Shown: positions 8,312 to 15,061, counted from the first letter of the stretch. The stretch: 18,733 bases of DNA from an uncultured Flavobacteriales bacterium (GCA_937897625.1 CALCNZ010000025.1:1-18733); one strand, 5' to 3'. A program made the numbers and translations. Notes: a model not told the origin generated them from the sequence alone.

Positions 8312-8656
8312 TTAAGACCATTCTCCTAACAACAACTCCACTTCTCTTCTAAGAGGCTGAATAGACTCGTGAATAATCGTCCAAATAATATCGTCAGACA
8401 CAGAATCATATCCGTGAATAATTCTATTTCTAACATCAATTATTTTCCGTGAATTCGACAATTGAAAATCTGGAAATCCCTTAACAAGTCGATTCATTGC
8501 TTCGCCAACAATTTCAAGATTCCGCTCTACTGCCCTTTTTGTTTTTAGATCGAGGACATAGCGATTAAAACTCATATCCTCCATGTCCAAAAAGGATTCG
8601 ATTTCAATGATTGCATTGAGAATATCGTACAGCAAACTACTCTGATTCTTTTCCAT
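8312..8656 (-). CDS. hepT: HepT-like HEPN toxin (RNase) of a HEPN/MNT system
   Basis: A 114-residue, mostly helical DUF86/HEPN protein. The RNase motif is complete: R76-N-R-I-I-H81-G-Y83, i.e. R-x4-H-x-Y. In studied HepT toxins the R and H are catalytic for RNA cleavage and the Y is the residue modified (adenylylated) by the partner MNT protein to silence the toxin. Because all three residues are intact, the toxin is probably functional. Its ATG lies 20 bases inside the end of the MNT gene, so the antitoxin is translated first and the two are coupled. The pair sits between a T9SS gene and a cell-wall gene with no visible integrase or transposase, as expected for a small defence-type cassette. 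Confidence 0.88.
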   Translation of the reverse strand: MEKNQSSLLYDILNAIIEIESFLDMEDMSFNRYVLDLKTKRAVERNLEIVGEAMNRLVKGFPDFQLSNSRKIIDVRNRIIHGYDSVSDDIIWTIIHESIQPLRREVELLLGEWS

Positions 8657-8951
8657 AAATCAAGGCTCTTTCTTGAACAATCTGATTTTTTAAATAAGGG
8701 TTTTTTGGTTCCTTGGCTTCTAATAAATCAATATCCCGACCGAGTAGATCTTCTAGTGAAAATTTCAACGCGAAATAATTGTCTGTATATGCCTTTGGAG
8801 AGTGATTTTCAACAAAATCAACGATTAAGTCGACGTCACTGTTATCAGAAAATGAATCTTTGGTGACAGAACCGAATGCATACAAATTTTTCACCTTGTG
8901 TGCTTCACACAAAAGTTGAATTGAAGTCATGTATTCCGCCAATGGTTCCAT
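8637..8951 (-). CDS. mntA: MntA-like minimal nucleotidyltransferase antitoxin
   Basis: A 104-residue minimal nucleotidyltransferase. The signature GS-x10-DxD is exact: G27-S28, then D39-V40-D41. A third acidic position is available in GRDIDLLEA (D73/D75). In HEPN/MNT pairs this protein transfers AMP from ATP to the tyrosine of the HepT toxin and so neutralises it. It is the first gene of the two-gene unit. A TAATTTCG element lies 4 bases before the ATG, with a TTG 20 bases further upstream inside the 3' end of the muramidase gene. The unit may therefore have its own leaderless promoter even though it is only 26 bases behind the muramidase stop. Confidence 0.87.
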   Translation of the reverse strand: MEPLAEYMTSIQLLCEAHKVKNLYAFGSVTKDSFSDNSDVDLIVDFVENHSPKAYTDNYFALKFSLEDLLGRDIDLLEAKEPKNPYLKNQIVQERALIYGKESE

Positions 8952-8955
8952 ATCA

Positions 8956-8986
8956 CGAAATTAATAAATAAATGAGTCTACCTCAA
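8956..8986 (-). promoter_or_regulatory. Putative promoter of the HEPN/MNT pair
   Basis: On the minus strand: TTG at 8986-8984, a 20-base spacer, then TAATTTCG at 8963-8956 and a 4-base gap to the ATG at 8951. Of the leaderless candidates it is the only one with a -33 TTG at the Bacteroidota spacing. Confidence 0.5.
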
Positions 8987-9862
8987 CTTTAATACAGTTC
9001 CGTTCTTCAATTCAGTGCCGTGTTCGAGATGATTCTTGCGTTCAATGCTTCGAATACGAATGCCGTATTGCTGAGAGATATCGCGCATGTTTTCTCCTCG
9101 TTTCACTTTGTGTTCCCTAACGCTTCCTTTGAATCGCTTGGGTTGAAGATAGACAATCTCCTTTTCTTGGAACGAATGACCTTCTTCTAAGTCGTTGTAC
9201 TTTGTCAATAAGCGCTCGGAAATTCCGGTGCGCTTCGAAAGATCCGCTAGCGATTCTTTTTTCTTTGCCGAAACATATTTGATGCGATTGTTCGAGATAT
9301 TGAAAACTACCGAATGTTCATTCGGTTTTTCTTCTGTATCGAATTGAGTAAGCTCGTATTTTTCAATTAAATCTATGAGGCTTTTTGCATAGGTCGGACT
9401 GGTTGCATAGCCACATTTCTTAAGACCCTGTGCCCACCCTTTGTAGTCGGTGATTTCCAATACAAACAGCTCCTCATAACGTGGTTTTTTCAGAAAAATA
9501 CTGTGATCTTCGAACGACTGCTCGACAGACTTGTATTTTCGGAAACACTCGTTGGGCGCGTCATCGTCGATGTGCATGGTAGCACCGCTCCATGTGTCGT
9601 GACATTTAATACCGAAATGATTGTTGGCTTCTGTGGCAAGCTTCGATTTTCCATTGCCGCTTTCTAAAATACCCTGAGCAAGTGTAATGCTTGCAGGAAT
9701 ACCATACTTGCGCATTTGATCCTGCGCAACAGAAGAATATTTTTCAATGTACGCCTCAGTAGTTTGAGCGTGAGATGAAGCGAACGAAGAGAGAACGAGT
9801 AGAGGTAGGAGAATGAGAAACAGGAAATATTTAATATTTCTTTCGTTCTTTTTCGGTTCCAT
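8978..9862 (-). CDS. Exported muramidase/glucosaminidase-fold hydrolase with LysM modules
   Basis: A peptidoglycan hydrolase of 294 residues. A signal peptide (cleavage near SSHA-Q, residue 32) is followed by a glucosaminidase-fold domain (about 45-170) related to the FlgJ C-terminal domain; in QGILESGNGKSKLA, E67 is the probable catalytic acid. Then come a weaker LysM-like segment (about 196-240) and a clear C-terminal LysM (about 250-293: HKVKRGENMRDISQQYGI...). The enzyme probably cuts glycan strands in the periplasm during growth or division. In-frame starts exist up to 9940, but the ATG at 9862 gives a proper signal peptide; earlier ones add 26 non-signal residues and extend the overlap with the MORN gene. 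It still overlaps that gene by 32 bases. A palindrome copy encodes PNEHSVV (180-186) in the linker between catalytic and LysM parts. Confidence 0.85.
   Translation of the reverse strand: MEPKKNERNIKYFLFLILLPLLVLSSFASSHAQTTEAYIEKYSSVAQDQMRKYGIPASITLAQGILESGNGKSKLATEANNHFGIKCHDTWSGATMHIDDDAPNECFRKYKSVEQSFEDHSIFLKKPRYEELFVLEITDYKGWAQGLKKCGYATSPTYAKSLIDLIEKYELTQFDTEEKPNEHSVVFNISNNRIKYVSAKKKESLADLSKRTGISERLLTKYNDLEEGHSFQEKEIVYLQPKRFKGSVREHKVKRGENMRDISQQYGIRIRSIERKNHLEHGTELKNGTVLKLR
9308..9327 (-). repeat. Dispersed 20-bp palindrome, copy 3 (in muramidase gene)
   Basis: On the minus strand AACCGAATGAACATTCGGTA: arms ACCGAA/TTCGGT, with the outermost pair lost. It is translated as P-N-E-H-S-V. The loop keeps the GAAC sense orientation relative to the gene although the gene is on the minus strand. 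Confidence 0.8.
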
Positions 9863-10256
9863 CTTCGTTGTAGAAAATCCACTCACCGACTTCTTTTCCA
9901 TTTTCGTATTGCCCTTCAACATATAGTTTTCCGTTTTCATACCAGGTTTTGTAGTCGCCGTTTAGTTCTCCATTTTCATACGTATTCAAGCTCCACTTGT
10001 TACCGTTCTGATAGAAGGTGTAACATTCTCCGTGGCGCTTGGTGTCTTTCATGCGCATTTCAATATAACACTGTTGGCTGTTTGGATAGAATGCGCGTTC
10101 GCCAATTTTATTGTCCGTCCCTTTTTCGAAATATCCGACAATGCGCATTCCTTCAGACGTTGTCTTGATTTCACGCGCATCGGCATCGTCCAGAGAAGGC
10201 GCGCAAGAAGCAAAGACAAGAACAAAAAGGGTGAGTATCCAGATTGCTTTTTTCAT
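9831..10256 (-). CDS. MORN-repeat (YwqK-like) lipoprotein
   Basis: A 141-residue lipoprotein. It has a signal peptide (MKKAIWILTLFVLVFASC) with the lipid-modified Cys predicted at C18, then a 25-residue linker and at least three MORN-type repeats of the form G-x-Y-x-x-[WF]-Y-x-N-G-K (YENGELNGDYKTWYENGK, YVEGQYENGKEVGEWIFY). Such proteins are often labelled YwqK-family antitoxin by homology, but no toxin partner is adjacent and the label says little about function; envelope or interaction roles are likelier for a lipoprotein. The in-frame start at 10277 would overlap ispB; the ATG at 10256 gives a classic lipoprotein leader and a 4-base gap to ispB. The stop overlaps the muramidase start. Confidence 0.75.
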   Translation of the reverse strand: MKKAIWILTLFVLVFASCAPSLDDADAREIKTTSEGMRIVGYFEKGTDNKIGERAFYPNSQQCYIEMRMKDTKRHGECYTFYQNGNKWSLNTYENGELNGDYKTWYENGKLYVEGQYENGKEVGEWIFYNEDGTEKERKKY

Positions 10257-10260
10257 GGGG

Positions 10261-11235
10261 TTATTTTTTACGTTCAATGGTGTAATTCACCAATAATTGC
10301 AGGGATTCGCGCGAAGGAGAGTTTTCGAATTGATTCAAAATATCCAAAGCCTTATCGCGGAATTCGTACATCTTTTCGGTTGAGTATTTGATTCCTCCTA
10401 ACTCCACCACTTGAGCCATAAGCTCTTCCACTTTCACTTTATCGGTATTGAATTTCCGAACGGTACGAATCAATTTCTTCGCGGTATCGCGATCTACTTT
10501 CCCCAAAACATGAATAAGAGGTAGCGTGAGCTTGCGCTCCTGAATGTCAATGCCCACGGGCTTTCCAATAGCATCTGTTGTTCCGTAATCGAACAAATCG
10601 TCTTTAATCTGGAAAGCCATTCCAACATACTCTCCGAACAACGCCAATTGCTTCACTTGCTCGTCTGAAGCGGAAGTTGAAGCGGCACCGCTTTCGCAGC
10701 AAGCGGAAATAAGTGAAGCTGTTTTTTGACGAATGATGTCGTAATAGACTTCTTCGGTAATATCTAGTTTGCGTGATTTTTCTTGTTGAAGTAATTCTCC
10801 CTCAGCCATGTCCTTCACTGCTTTGCTCATGATTCCCAACAATCGAAATTGTTGTGTTTTTACACTAAGCGAAAGTCCTTGCGACAATAAATAGTCTCCA
10901 ACCAACACGGCAATCTTATTCTTCCAAAGCGCATTAATGCTGAAGAATCCGCGACGCATTTGCGCATCGTCTACCACATCGTCGTGCACGAGCGTTGCGG
11001 TATGCAGCAACTCAATCATGGTTGCGGCAACGAAAGTCGGCTCTTCTGGTTTTTCAAAAAGCTTTGCCGAAAGGAAGACGAAAAGCGGACGCATCTGCTT
11101 CCCTTTTCTTTTCACAATGTAGTTGGTAACCTTATCTAACAAGCGATGCTCGCTTTTCATCTGTTCTTTGAAGAACGATTCAAACGCATTCATTTCGCCT
11201 TCTACAGGCGCTTGTATTTGTGATAGTGCAGACAC
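10261..11235 (-). CDS. ispB: Long-chain polyprenyl diphosphate synthase
   Basis: A trans-isoprenyl diphosphate synthase of 324 residues. It shows the two aspartate-rich motifs: D85-D-V-V-D89 in LVHDDVVDD, followed by RRG (94-96), and D212-D-L-F-D216 in FQIKDDLFDY. The conserved GKQMRP (45-50) binds isopentenyl diphosphate. It condenses isopentenyl diphosphate onto an allylic primer to make the side chain of menaquinone, probably C30-C40; chain length cannot be read reliably. The start codon is GTG at 11235, and a perfect TACATTTG -7 element ends 5 bases before it. It is the first gene of a minus-strand unit continuing into the MORN lipoprotein and muramidase genes, with gaps of 4 and -32 bases. 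Confidence 0.92.
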   Translation of the reverse strand: MSALSQIQAPVEGEMNAFESFFKEQMKSEHRLLDKVTNYIVKRKGKQMRPLFVFLSAKLFEKPEEPTFVAATMIELLHTATLVHDDVVDDAQMRRGFFSINALWKNKIAVLVGDYLLSQGLSLSVKTQQFRLLGIMSKAVKDMAEGELLQQEKSRKLDITEEVYYDIIRQKTASLISACCESGAASTSASDEQVKQLALFGEYVGMAFQIKDDLFDYGTTDAIGKPVGIDIQERKLTLPLIHVLGKVDRDTAKKLIRTVRKFNTDKVKVEELMAQVVELGGIKYSTEKMYEFRDKALDILNQFENSPSRESLQLLVNYTIERKK

Positions 11236-11240
11236 GGGAG

Positions 11241-11248
11241 CAAATGTA
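11241..11248 (-). promoter_or_regulatory. -7 element of ispB (leaderless)
   Basis: On the minus strand TACATTTG is an exact match to TAnnTTTG, followed by CTCCC and the GTG start. The same 8-mer with a 5-base gap to GTG recurs at 18279-18286. No TTG is present at the usual -33 spacing. Confidence 0.55.
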
Positions 11249-11250
11249 TA

Positions 11251-11308
11251 ACAAGATTCTTACGAAAGATGTTGCACAAGATGCTGAAGCAAGATTCTAA
11301 AGAAAGAT
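11251..11308. repeat. Imperfect 20-bp direct repeat in the ispB/OMP intergenic region
   Basis: 11251-11270 and 11289-11308 agree at 17 of 20 positions (core CAAGATTCT and GAAAGAT), offset by 38 bases. A third partial ACAAGAT lies between them at 11276-11282. It could be a pair of regulator sites or remnant duplication; no function is shown. Confidence 0.5.
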
Positions 11309-11373
11309 AATTCATCAGAACCTCTCTGTTAAAAAACAATTATACCCAAGGAAATAAGAATGAAGAAAACTTG

Positions 11374-11381
11374 TTGATTTG
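11374..11381 (+). promoter_or_regulatory. Putative -7 element of the outer-membrane protein gene (leaderless)
   Basis: TTGATTTG, one mismatch from TAnnTTTG, then TAAA and the ATG at 11386. It favours that ATG as start. No -33 TTG is seen. Confidence 0.4.
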
Positions 11382-11385
11382 TAAA

Positions 11386-12240
11386 ATGAGACTTTCAATC
11401 TTCGCGATATTGTTTTTCGTTAGTGCCTTGTCATTCGGACAGCGCAGAACAACTTTGAAAACGCTTTTCTACGAGCGCACTTCCTATTTACCCAAGGGAT
11501 TGATCGTTTCCGTGGGGCCTACTATTGCCTATGGGAAGCGTTGGAACGCTGTGGATACAATTTCTTCACCTGTTTACAGCGCCGGAACATACAAAGCAAG
11601 ACCACGCGTGGGATGGACGGCTGACGTGGGCAAGTATTGGGTGACGGATAAGTTGGTTTTCTTCAATCGATTCGATTTGAACGTTCATTACGTTCGATTC
11701 AACGGATCGGAAAAGTTCAATGGTGAAGATGTGTTCGGACAAACGATTGTAGAGAAGCGCATCTTTCATGAAAATAGATTTGGACTCACTTTTTCAACCA
11801 GTAACATCTATCCATTCGGAAAAGGAAAGTGGATTCAAAATGAATTGGGTGTCTTTGCAGATTATGCTTACAAGCGTTCTACTTGCGGAGAATACTTCGC
11901 GCTTCCTAGAGCTTATTCAGAAAAAATTCGTTCGCAAGTGTTCTATGGCCTGGGCTATGGAATGGCAGTAAACGATGGACTTTACGCTACGTTCGAAGTT
12001 GAAGTTCCTGTCTTGCAATTGTTTCCAAATACCCTTGGAGACATCCGCATGGACTATTTCCATTCACACTATTGCCCAATCGTTTTCAAAGCATCTATAC
12101 TCTTCGCCAAACACAAGCCTAACCGTTCTTGTGAAGACGTGAACAAAGGTCCAAGCGACGTTAGCACCGACAAGCCCGGAAAACACGACGGCGGCGATCT
12201 CTTCGGTCCAGATATTAAAAAGAAACGAAAAAGAAAATAA
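11386..12240 (+). CDS. Putative outer-membrane beta-barrel protein, unknown function
   Basis: An exported protein of 284 residues. A signal peptide (MRLSIFAILFFVSALSFGQ) precedes alternating hydrophobic/polar strands rich in aromatics and glycine (GLIVSVGPTIAYGKRW, RVGWTADVGKYWV, VFFNRFDLNVHYVRF, NRFGLTFSTSNIYPFGKG, FYGLGYGMAVNDGLYATFEVEVPV), which looks like a small beta-barrel. Unusually, after the last barrel-like strand the protein continues with about 40 polar residues containing DKPGKHDGGD and ending in the very basic KKKRKRK. I do not recognise a family. The open frame runs upstream to a TTG at 11371, but the ATG at 11386 starts the signal peptide directly and has a -7-like element 4 bases ahead. 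It is a single-gene unit, divergent from ispB and followed by a hairpin array. Confidence 0.65.
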   Translation: MRLSIFAILFFVSALSFGQRRTTLKTLFYERTSYLPKGLIVSVGPTIAYGKRWNAVDTISSPVYSAGTYKARPRVGWTADVGKYWVTDKLVFFNRFDLNVHYVRFNGSEKFNGEDVFGQTIVEKRIFHENRFGLTFSTSNIYPFGKGKWIQNELGVFADYAYKRSTCGEYFALPRAYSEKIRSQVFYGLGYGMAVNDGLYATFEVEVPVLQLFPNTLGDIRMDYFHSHYCPIVFKASILFAKHKPNRSCEDVNKGPSDVSTDKPGKHDGGDLFGPDIKKKRKRK

Positions 12241-12249
12241 ACCGACTCT

Positions 12250-12370
12250 CCGCTCGGCGGTCATCACAAAGTGTCATCCGCGAAGCGGTCATCCAGCTTG
12301 CTGGTCATCCTTCGAAGAAGGTCATCACTCGCAGAGTGTCATCCTTCGAAGAAGGTCATCGGCTTCGCCG
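12250..12370 (+). repeat. Array of eight different short hairpins joined by constant TCAT
   Basis: The 121 bases resolve fully into eight perfect hairpins separated by exactly TCAT. Hairpins: 12250-12260 (CCGC/GCGG), 12265-12273 (CAC/GTG), 12278-12288 (CCGC/GCGG), 12293-12304 (CCAGC/GCTGG), 12309-12321 (CCTTC/GAAGG), 12326-12338 (CACTC/GAGTG), 12343-12355 (CCTTC/GAAGG), 12360-12370 (CGGC/GCCG). Loops are 2-3 bases: TCG, AAA, GAA, TT, GAA, GCA, GAA, TTC. Arm sequences change while complementarity and the TCAT spacer are kept, which points to selection on structure. It starts 9 bases after the outer-membrane protein stop. No gene is seen in it. Confidence 0.9.
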
Positions 12371-12378
12371 TATTTTTT
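12360..12378 (+). terminator. Probable intrinsic terminator of the outer-membrane protein gene
   Basis: The last hairpin of the array (CGGC-TTC-GCCG) is followed at once by TATTTTTT. A GC stem with a U tract fits a factor-independent terminator before the suf promoter, though the stem is only four pairs. Confidence 0.5.
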
Positions 12379-12388
12379 CCAAAAATCA

Positions 12389-12421
12389 TTTGCACCCAAT
12401 CCCTTAAATGTGGTATTTTTG
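12389..12421 (+). promoter_or_regulatory. suf operon promoter (Bacteroidota -33/-7 type)
   Basis: TTTG at 12389-12392, a 21-base spacer, then TATTTTTG at 12414-12421, an exact TAnnTTTG. Transcription should begin a few bases downstream, leaving a leader of about 80 bases before sufA. It is the best two-element promoter in the window. Confidence 0.65.
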
Positions 12422-12435
12422 CAGCCTAAACGAGT

Positions 12436-12460
12436 TCTATTTAGATTTTTTCTAAATAGA
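12436..12460 (+). promoter_or_regulatory. Perfect 10-bp inverted repeat in the suf leader (putative operator)
   Basis: TCTATTTAGA (12436-12445), TTTTT, TCTAAATAGA (12451-12460). It lies about 10 bases past the expected transcription start. The position suits a repressor site for an iron- or redox-responsive regulator (Fur-, or Rrf2/IscR-type), which commonly control suf operons; the regulator cannot be named from the sequence. An AU-rich RNA hairpin is the alternative. Confidence 0.6.
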
Positions 12461-12510
12461 TTTTGAATAGGGATAAACAAGTTGAACGTGTTGTTGTTAA
12501 ATGTAGGCTT

Positions 12511-12837
12511 ATGATAAAGATTACAGAGAGTGCGAAAGCACAAGTAGCGAAGCTCATTGCAGATGAAGGTCACCCAGCAAATGCATTCGTGCGCGTTGGT
12601 GTTGACGGAGGCGGATGCAGCGGGTTAATGTACAAGTTGGAATTCGACACTGAAATGAAAGACGGTGATCAAACCTTTGAAGACAATGGCGTGAAGGTGG
12701 TTGTAGACCGCAAGAGCTTCTTGTACTTGGTAGGTACCGAATTGGAATACACAGGAGGTTTGAACGGAAAAGGATTTGTATTCAACAATCCGAATGCCTC
12801 TCGCACGTGTGGATGTGGTGAAAGCTTTTCAATCTAA
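12511..12837 (+). CDS. sufA: SufA/IscA-type (HesB family) iron-sulfur carrier
   Basis: An A-type carrier that receives Fe-S clusters from the scaffold and passes them to apoproteins. With the ATG at 12511 it has 108 residues, the normal length, and begins MIKITESAKAQVAKLI. The three ligand cysteines are present: C36 in GGGCSGLMY, and C100 and C102 in RTCGCGESF. An in-frame ATG at 12463 would add 16 residues with no family counterpart. That start would also begin at the edge of the inverted repeat in the leader. It is the first gene of the suf operon; sufB follows after 9 bases. Confidence 0.95.
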   Translation: MIKITESAKAQVAKLIADEGHPANAFVRVGVDGGGCSGLMYKLEFDTEMKDGDQTFEDNGVKVVVDRKSFLYLVGTELEYTGGLNGKGFVFNNPNASRTCGCGESFSI

Positions 12838-12846
12838 AAACCGAAT

Positions 12847-14295
12847 ATGGCTTACGAAGGCGATGAGTTGTTAGAAAACGTAACCTCGAAAGAGTACGAA
12901 TTCGGATTTACAACCAACATAGAATCAGACAAGGCTCCGGCCGGATTGAACGAAGACATTATTCGATTGATCTCGTCGAAGAAAAACGAGCCACAGTGGC
13001 TGCTTGACTGGCGTTTAGAGGCGTTCAAGATTTTTCAGAAAATGACTGAACCCGAATGGGCGCACGTGAAGTATGAAAAAACAAATCTTCAAGCGATCTC
13101 GTTTTACGCAGCACCCAAACAAAAGAAGGTATTGAACAGTTTGGACGAAATGGATCCGGAACTGCGTAAAACCATGGAAAAGCTTGGTATTTCCATTGAA
13201 GAACAAAAACGCTTGAGTGGTGTTGCGGTAGATTTCGTGATGGACTCTGTTTCTGTTGCTACTTCATTCAAAGAAAAATTAGGCGAGCTCGGAATCATCT
13301 TCTGCAGCATCAGCGATGCCATTCAAGAGCATCCAGAATTGGTGAAACAATACCTTGGAACGGTTGTGCCAAGAACCGATAACTACTACGCAGCTTTGAA
13401 CTCTGCGGTATTCACCGACGGTTCATTCTGCTACATTCCGAAAGGCGTTCGTTGCCCCATGGAATTAAGTACGTACTTCCGCATTAACGAAGCAGGAACG
13501 GGTCAATTCGAACGCACATTGTTGATAGCTGACGAAGAAAGTTATGTTAGCTATTTGGAAGGATGTACTGCTCCGCAGCGCGACGAGAATCAGCTTCACG
13601 CTGCAGTGGTTGAATTGGTTGCCATGCGCGATGCTGAAATAAAATACAGCACCGTACAAAACTGGTATCCTGGAGATAAAGACGGAAAAGGCGGTGTCTT
13701 CAACTTCGTAACGAAGCGCGGCATGTGTGAAGGAGCGAACTCCAAAATTTCTTGGACGCAAGTGGAAACAGGCAGTGCAGTAACTTGGAAATATCCAAGC
13801 TGTGTGTTGAAGGGAGACAACAGCGTGGGTGAATTTTATTCTGTTGCTGTAACGAATCACTTTCAACAAGCCGATACCGGAACGAAAATGATTCACATTG
13901 GAAAGAATACCAAGAGCACCATTATCTCAAAAGGTATCTCTTCCGGAAGAAGTCAAAACTCTTACAGAGGATTGGTTCAGATTGGTAAGAACGCAACGAA
14001 TGCACGAAATTTCTCGCAATGCGATTCGCTGCTCATGACCGACACCAGCGGCGCACACACGTTCCCATACATTGAAGTAAACAACAGCACCGCGAAAGTG
14101 GAGCACGAAGCAACCACTTCAAAAATTGGTGAAGATCAAATCTTCTATTGCCTGCAGCGCGGACTCGATGAGGAGCAAGCGGTAAGTATGATTGTGAACG
14201 GTTACGCGAAAGATGTATTAAACAAACTACCGATGGAATTCGCGGTAGAAGCTCAAAAATTACTAGCGATTTCTCTTGAAGGAAGCGTGGGATAA
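12847..14295 (+). CDS. sufB: Fe-S cluster scaffold SufB
   Basis: The core scaffold subunit of the SufBC2D complex, on which the cluster is built using sulfur from SufS/SufE and energy from SufC. At 482 residues it matches the full-length form with the N-terminal SufB region. C392 in FSQCDSLLM and E421 in VEHEATTSKI align, by motif and by their 29-residue spacing, with the essential C405 and E434 of E. coli SufB. Other conserved blocks are FCYIPKGVRCPMELSTYFRIN and YPSCVLKGDNSVGEFYSVA. The C-terminal FAVEAQKLLAISLEGSVG is the family ending. sufC begins 10 bases after the stop. Confidence 0.97.
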   Translation: MAYEGDELLENVTSKEYEFGFTTNIESDKAPAGLNEDIIRLISSKKNEPQWLLDWRLEAFKIFQKMTEPEWAHVKYEKTNLQAISFYAAPKQKKVLNSLDEMDPELRKTMEKLGISIEEQKRLSGVAVDFVMDSVSVATSFKEKLGELGIIFCSISDAIQEHPELVKQYLGTVVPRTDNYYAALNSAVFTDGSFCYIPKGVRCPMELSTYFRINEAGTGQFERTLLIADEESYVSYLEGCTAPQRDENQLHAAVVELVAMRDAEIKYSTVQNWYPGDKDGKGGVFNFVTKRGMCEGANSKISWTQVETGSAVTWKYPSCVLKGDNSVGEFYSVAVTNHFQQADTGTKMIHIGKNTKSTIISKGISSGRSQNSYRGLVQIGKNATNARNFSQCDSLLMTDTSGAHTFPYIEVNNSTAKVEHEATTSKIGEDQIFYCLQRGLDEEQAVSMIVNGYAKDVLNKLPMEFAVEAQKLLAISLEGSVG

Positions 14296-14305
14296 AAAGA
14301 TAATT

Positions 14306-15061
14306 ATGTTAAAGATTGAAAATTTACAAGCACGCATCGAAGAGAAAGAAATCTTGAAAGGACTTTCGTTAACCATTGGTGAAGGTGAAGTGCATGCGAT
14401 TATGGGTCCGAACGGATCTGGAAAAAGCACGCTTGCTTCTGTTCTAGCAGGAAGAGAAGACTACGAAGTAACGGGAGGTTCAGTAACCTTCAACGACAAA
14501 GATCTGTTAGACATGCCTGCTGAAGAACGTGCAAGAGAAGGACTTTTCTTAGCGTTTCAATATCCGGTAGAAATTCCAGGAGTAAGTAACATGAACTTCC
14601 TGAAAGCCGCAGTTGGTGAGATTCGCAAGCACAGAGGACTTGAAGCATTGACTGCAAAAGAGTTCTTACAATTGGTGAAAGAAAAATCTCAATTGGTTGA
14701 ATTAGACGGTCAGCTTGCTAACCGTGCAGTGAACGAAGGATTCAGTGGTGGAGAGAAAAAGCGCAATGAAATCTTTCAAATGGCAATGCTCGATCCATCG
14801 CTTTGTGTGTTGGACGAAACCGACAGTGGATTAGACATTGATGCCTTGCGCATTGTGTCTGAAGGCGTGAACGCCATGCGTGACGGAAAGCGTTCATTCG
14901 TTGTGATTACGCACTACCAAAGACTTTTGGATCATATCGTTCCAGACTTCGTGCACGTGTTGTACAAAGGAAAAATTGTAAAGAGTGGAACGAAAGAATT
15001 AGCGCTTGAACTTGAAGAGAAGGGCTACGACTGGTTAAAAGAAATGGAAGACGCAAAATGA
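14306..15061 (+). CDS. sufC: SufC ATPase of the Fe-S assembly complex
   Basis: A cytosolic ABC-type ATPase that binds SufB and SufD and drives conformational change during cluster assembly. It has 251 residues from the ATG at 14306: Walker A GPNGSGKST (34-42), the SufC form of the signature FSGGEKKRNEI (146-156), Walker B CVLDETDSGLD (167-177) and the switch histidine in VVITHYQRLL (H203). There are no membrane segments. An in-frame start at 14276 would overlap the end of sufB and add 10 residues outside the family pattern (MKEAWDKKII). The stop overlaps the sufD ATG by four bases. Confidence 0.97.
   Translation: MLKIENLQARIEEKEILKGLSLTIGEGEVHAIMGPNGSGKSTLASVLAGREDYEVTGGSVTFNDKDLLDMPAEERAREGLFLAFQYPVEIPGVSNMNFLKAAVGEIRKHRGLEALTAKEFLQLVKEKSQLVELDGQLANRAVNEGFSGGEKKRNEIFQMAMLDPSLCVLDETDSGLDIDALRIVSEGVNAMRDGKRSFVVITHYQRLLDHIVPDFVHVLYKGKIVKSGTKELALELEEKGYDWLKEMEDAK

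Noticed and set aside
8978..9940. Muramidase start at 9940
   Set aside because: It would put 26 polar residues before the signal peptide and extend the overlap with the MORN gene to 110 bases; the ATG at 9862 gives a normal leader.
9831..10256. MORN lipoprotein as an antitoxin, as the YwqK label would suggest
   Set aside because: No partner toxin is adjacent, and a lipoprotein signal places it outside the cytoplasm; the name is inherited from homology, so only the repeat family is reported.
12241..12370. A CRISPR array or a short coding region in the TCAT repeat block
   Set aside because: Repeats are 4 bases with hairpins of 9-13 bases, far from CRISPR repeat/spacer sizes, and no cas genes are near. 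Translations give low-complexity Ser/Arg/His strings with no start or initiation signal.
12463..12510. ATG-like start at 12463 for sufA
   Set aside because: The codon at 12463 is in the AT-rich leader right after the inverted repeat and adds 16 residues unlike any A-type carrier; the ATG at 12511 fits family length.
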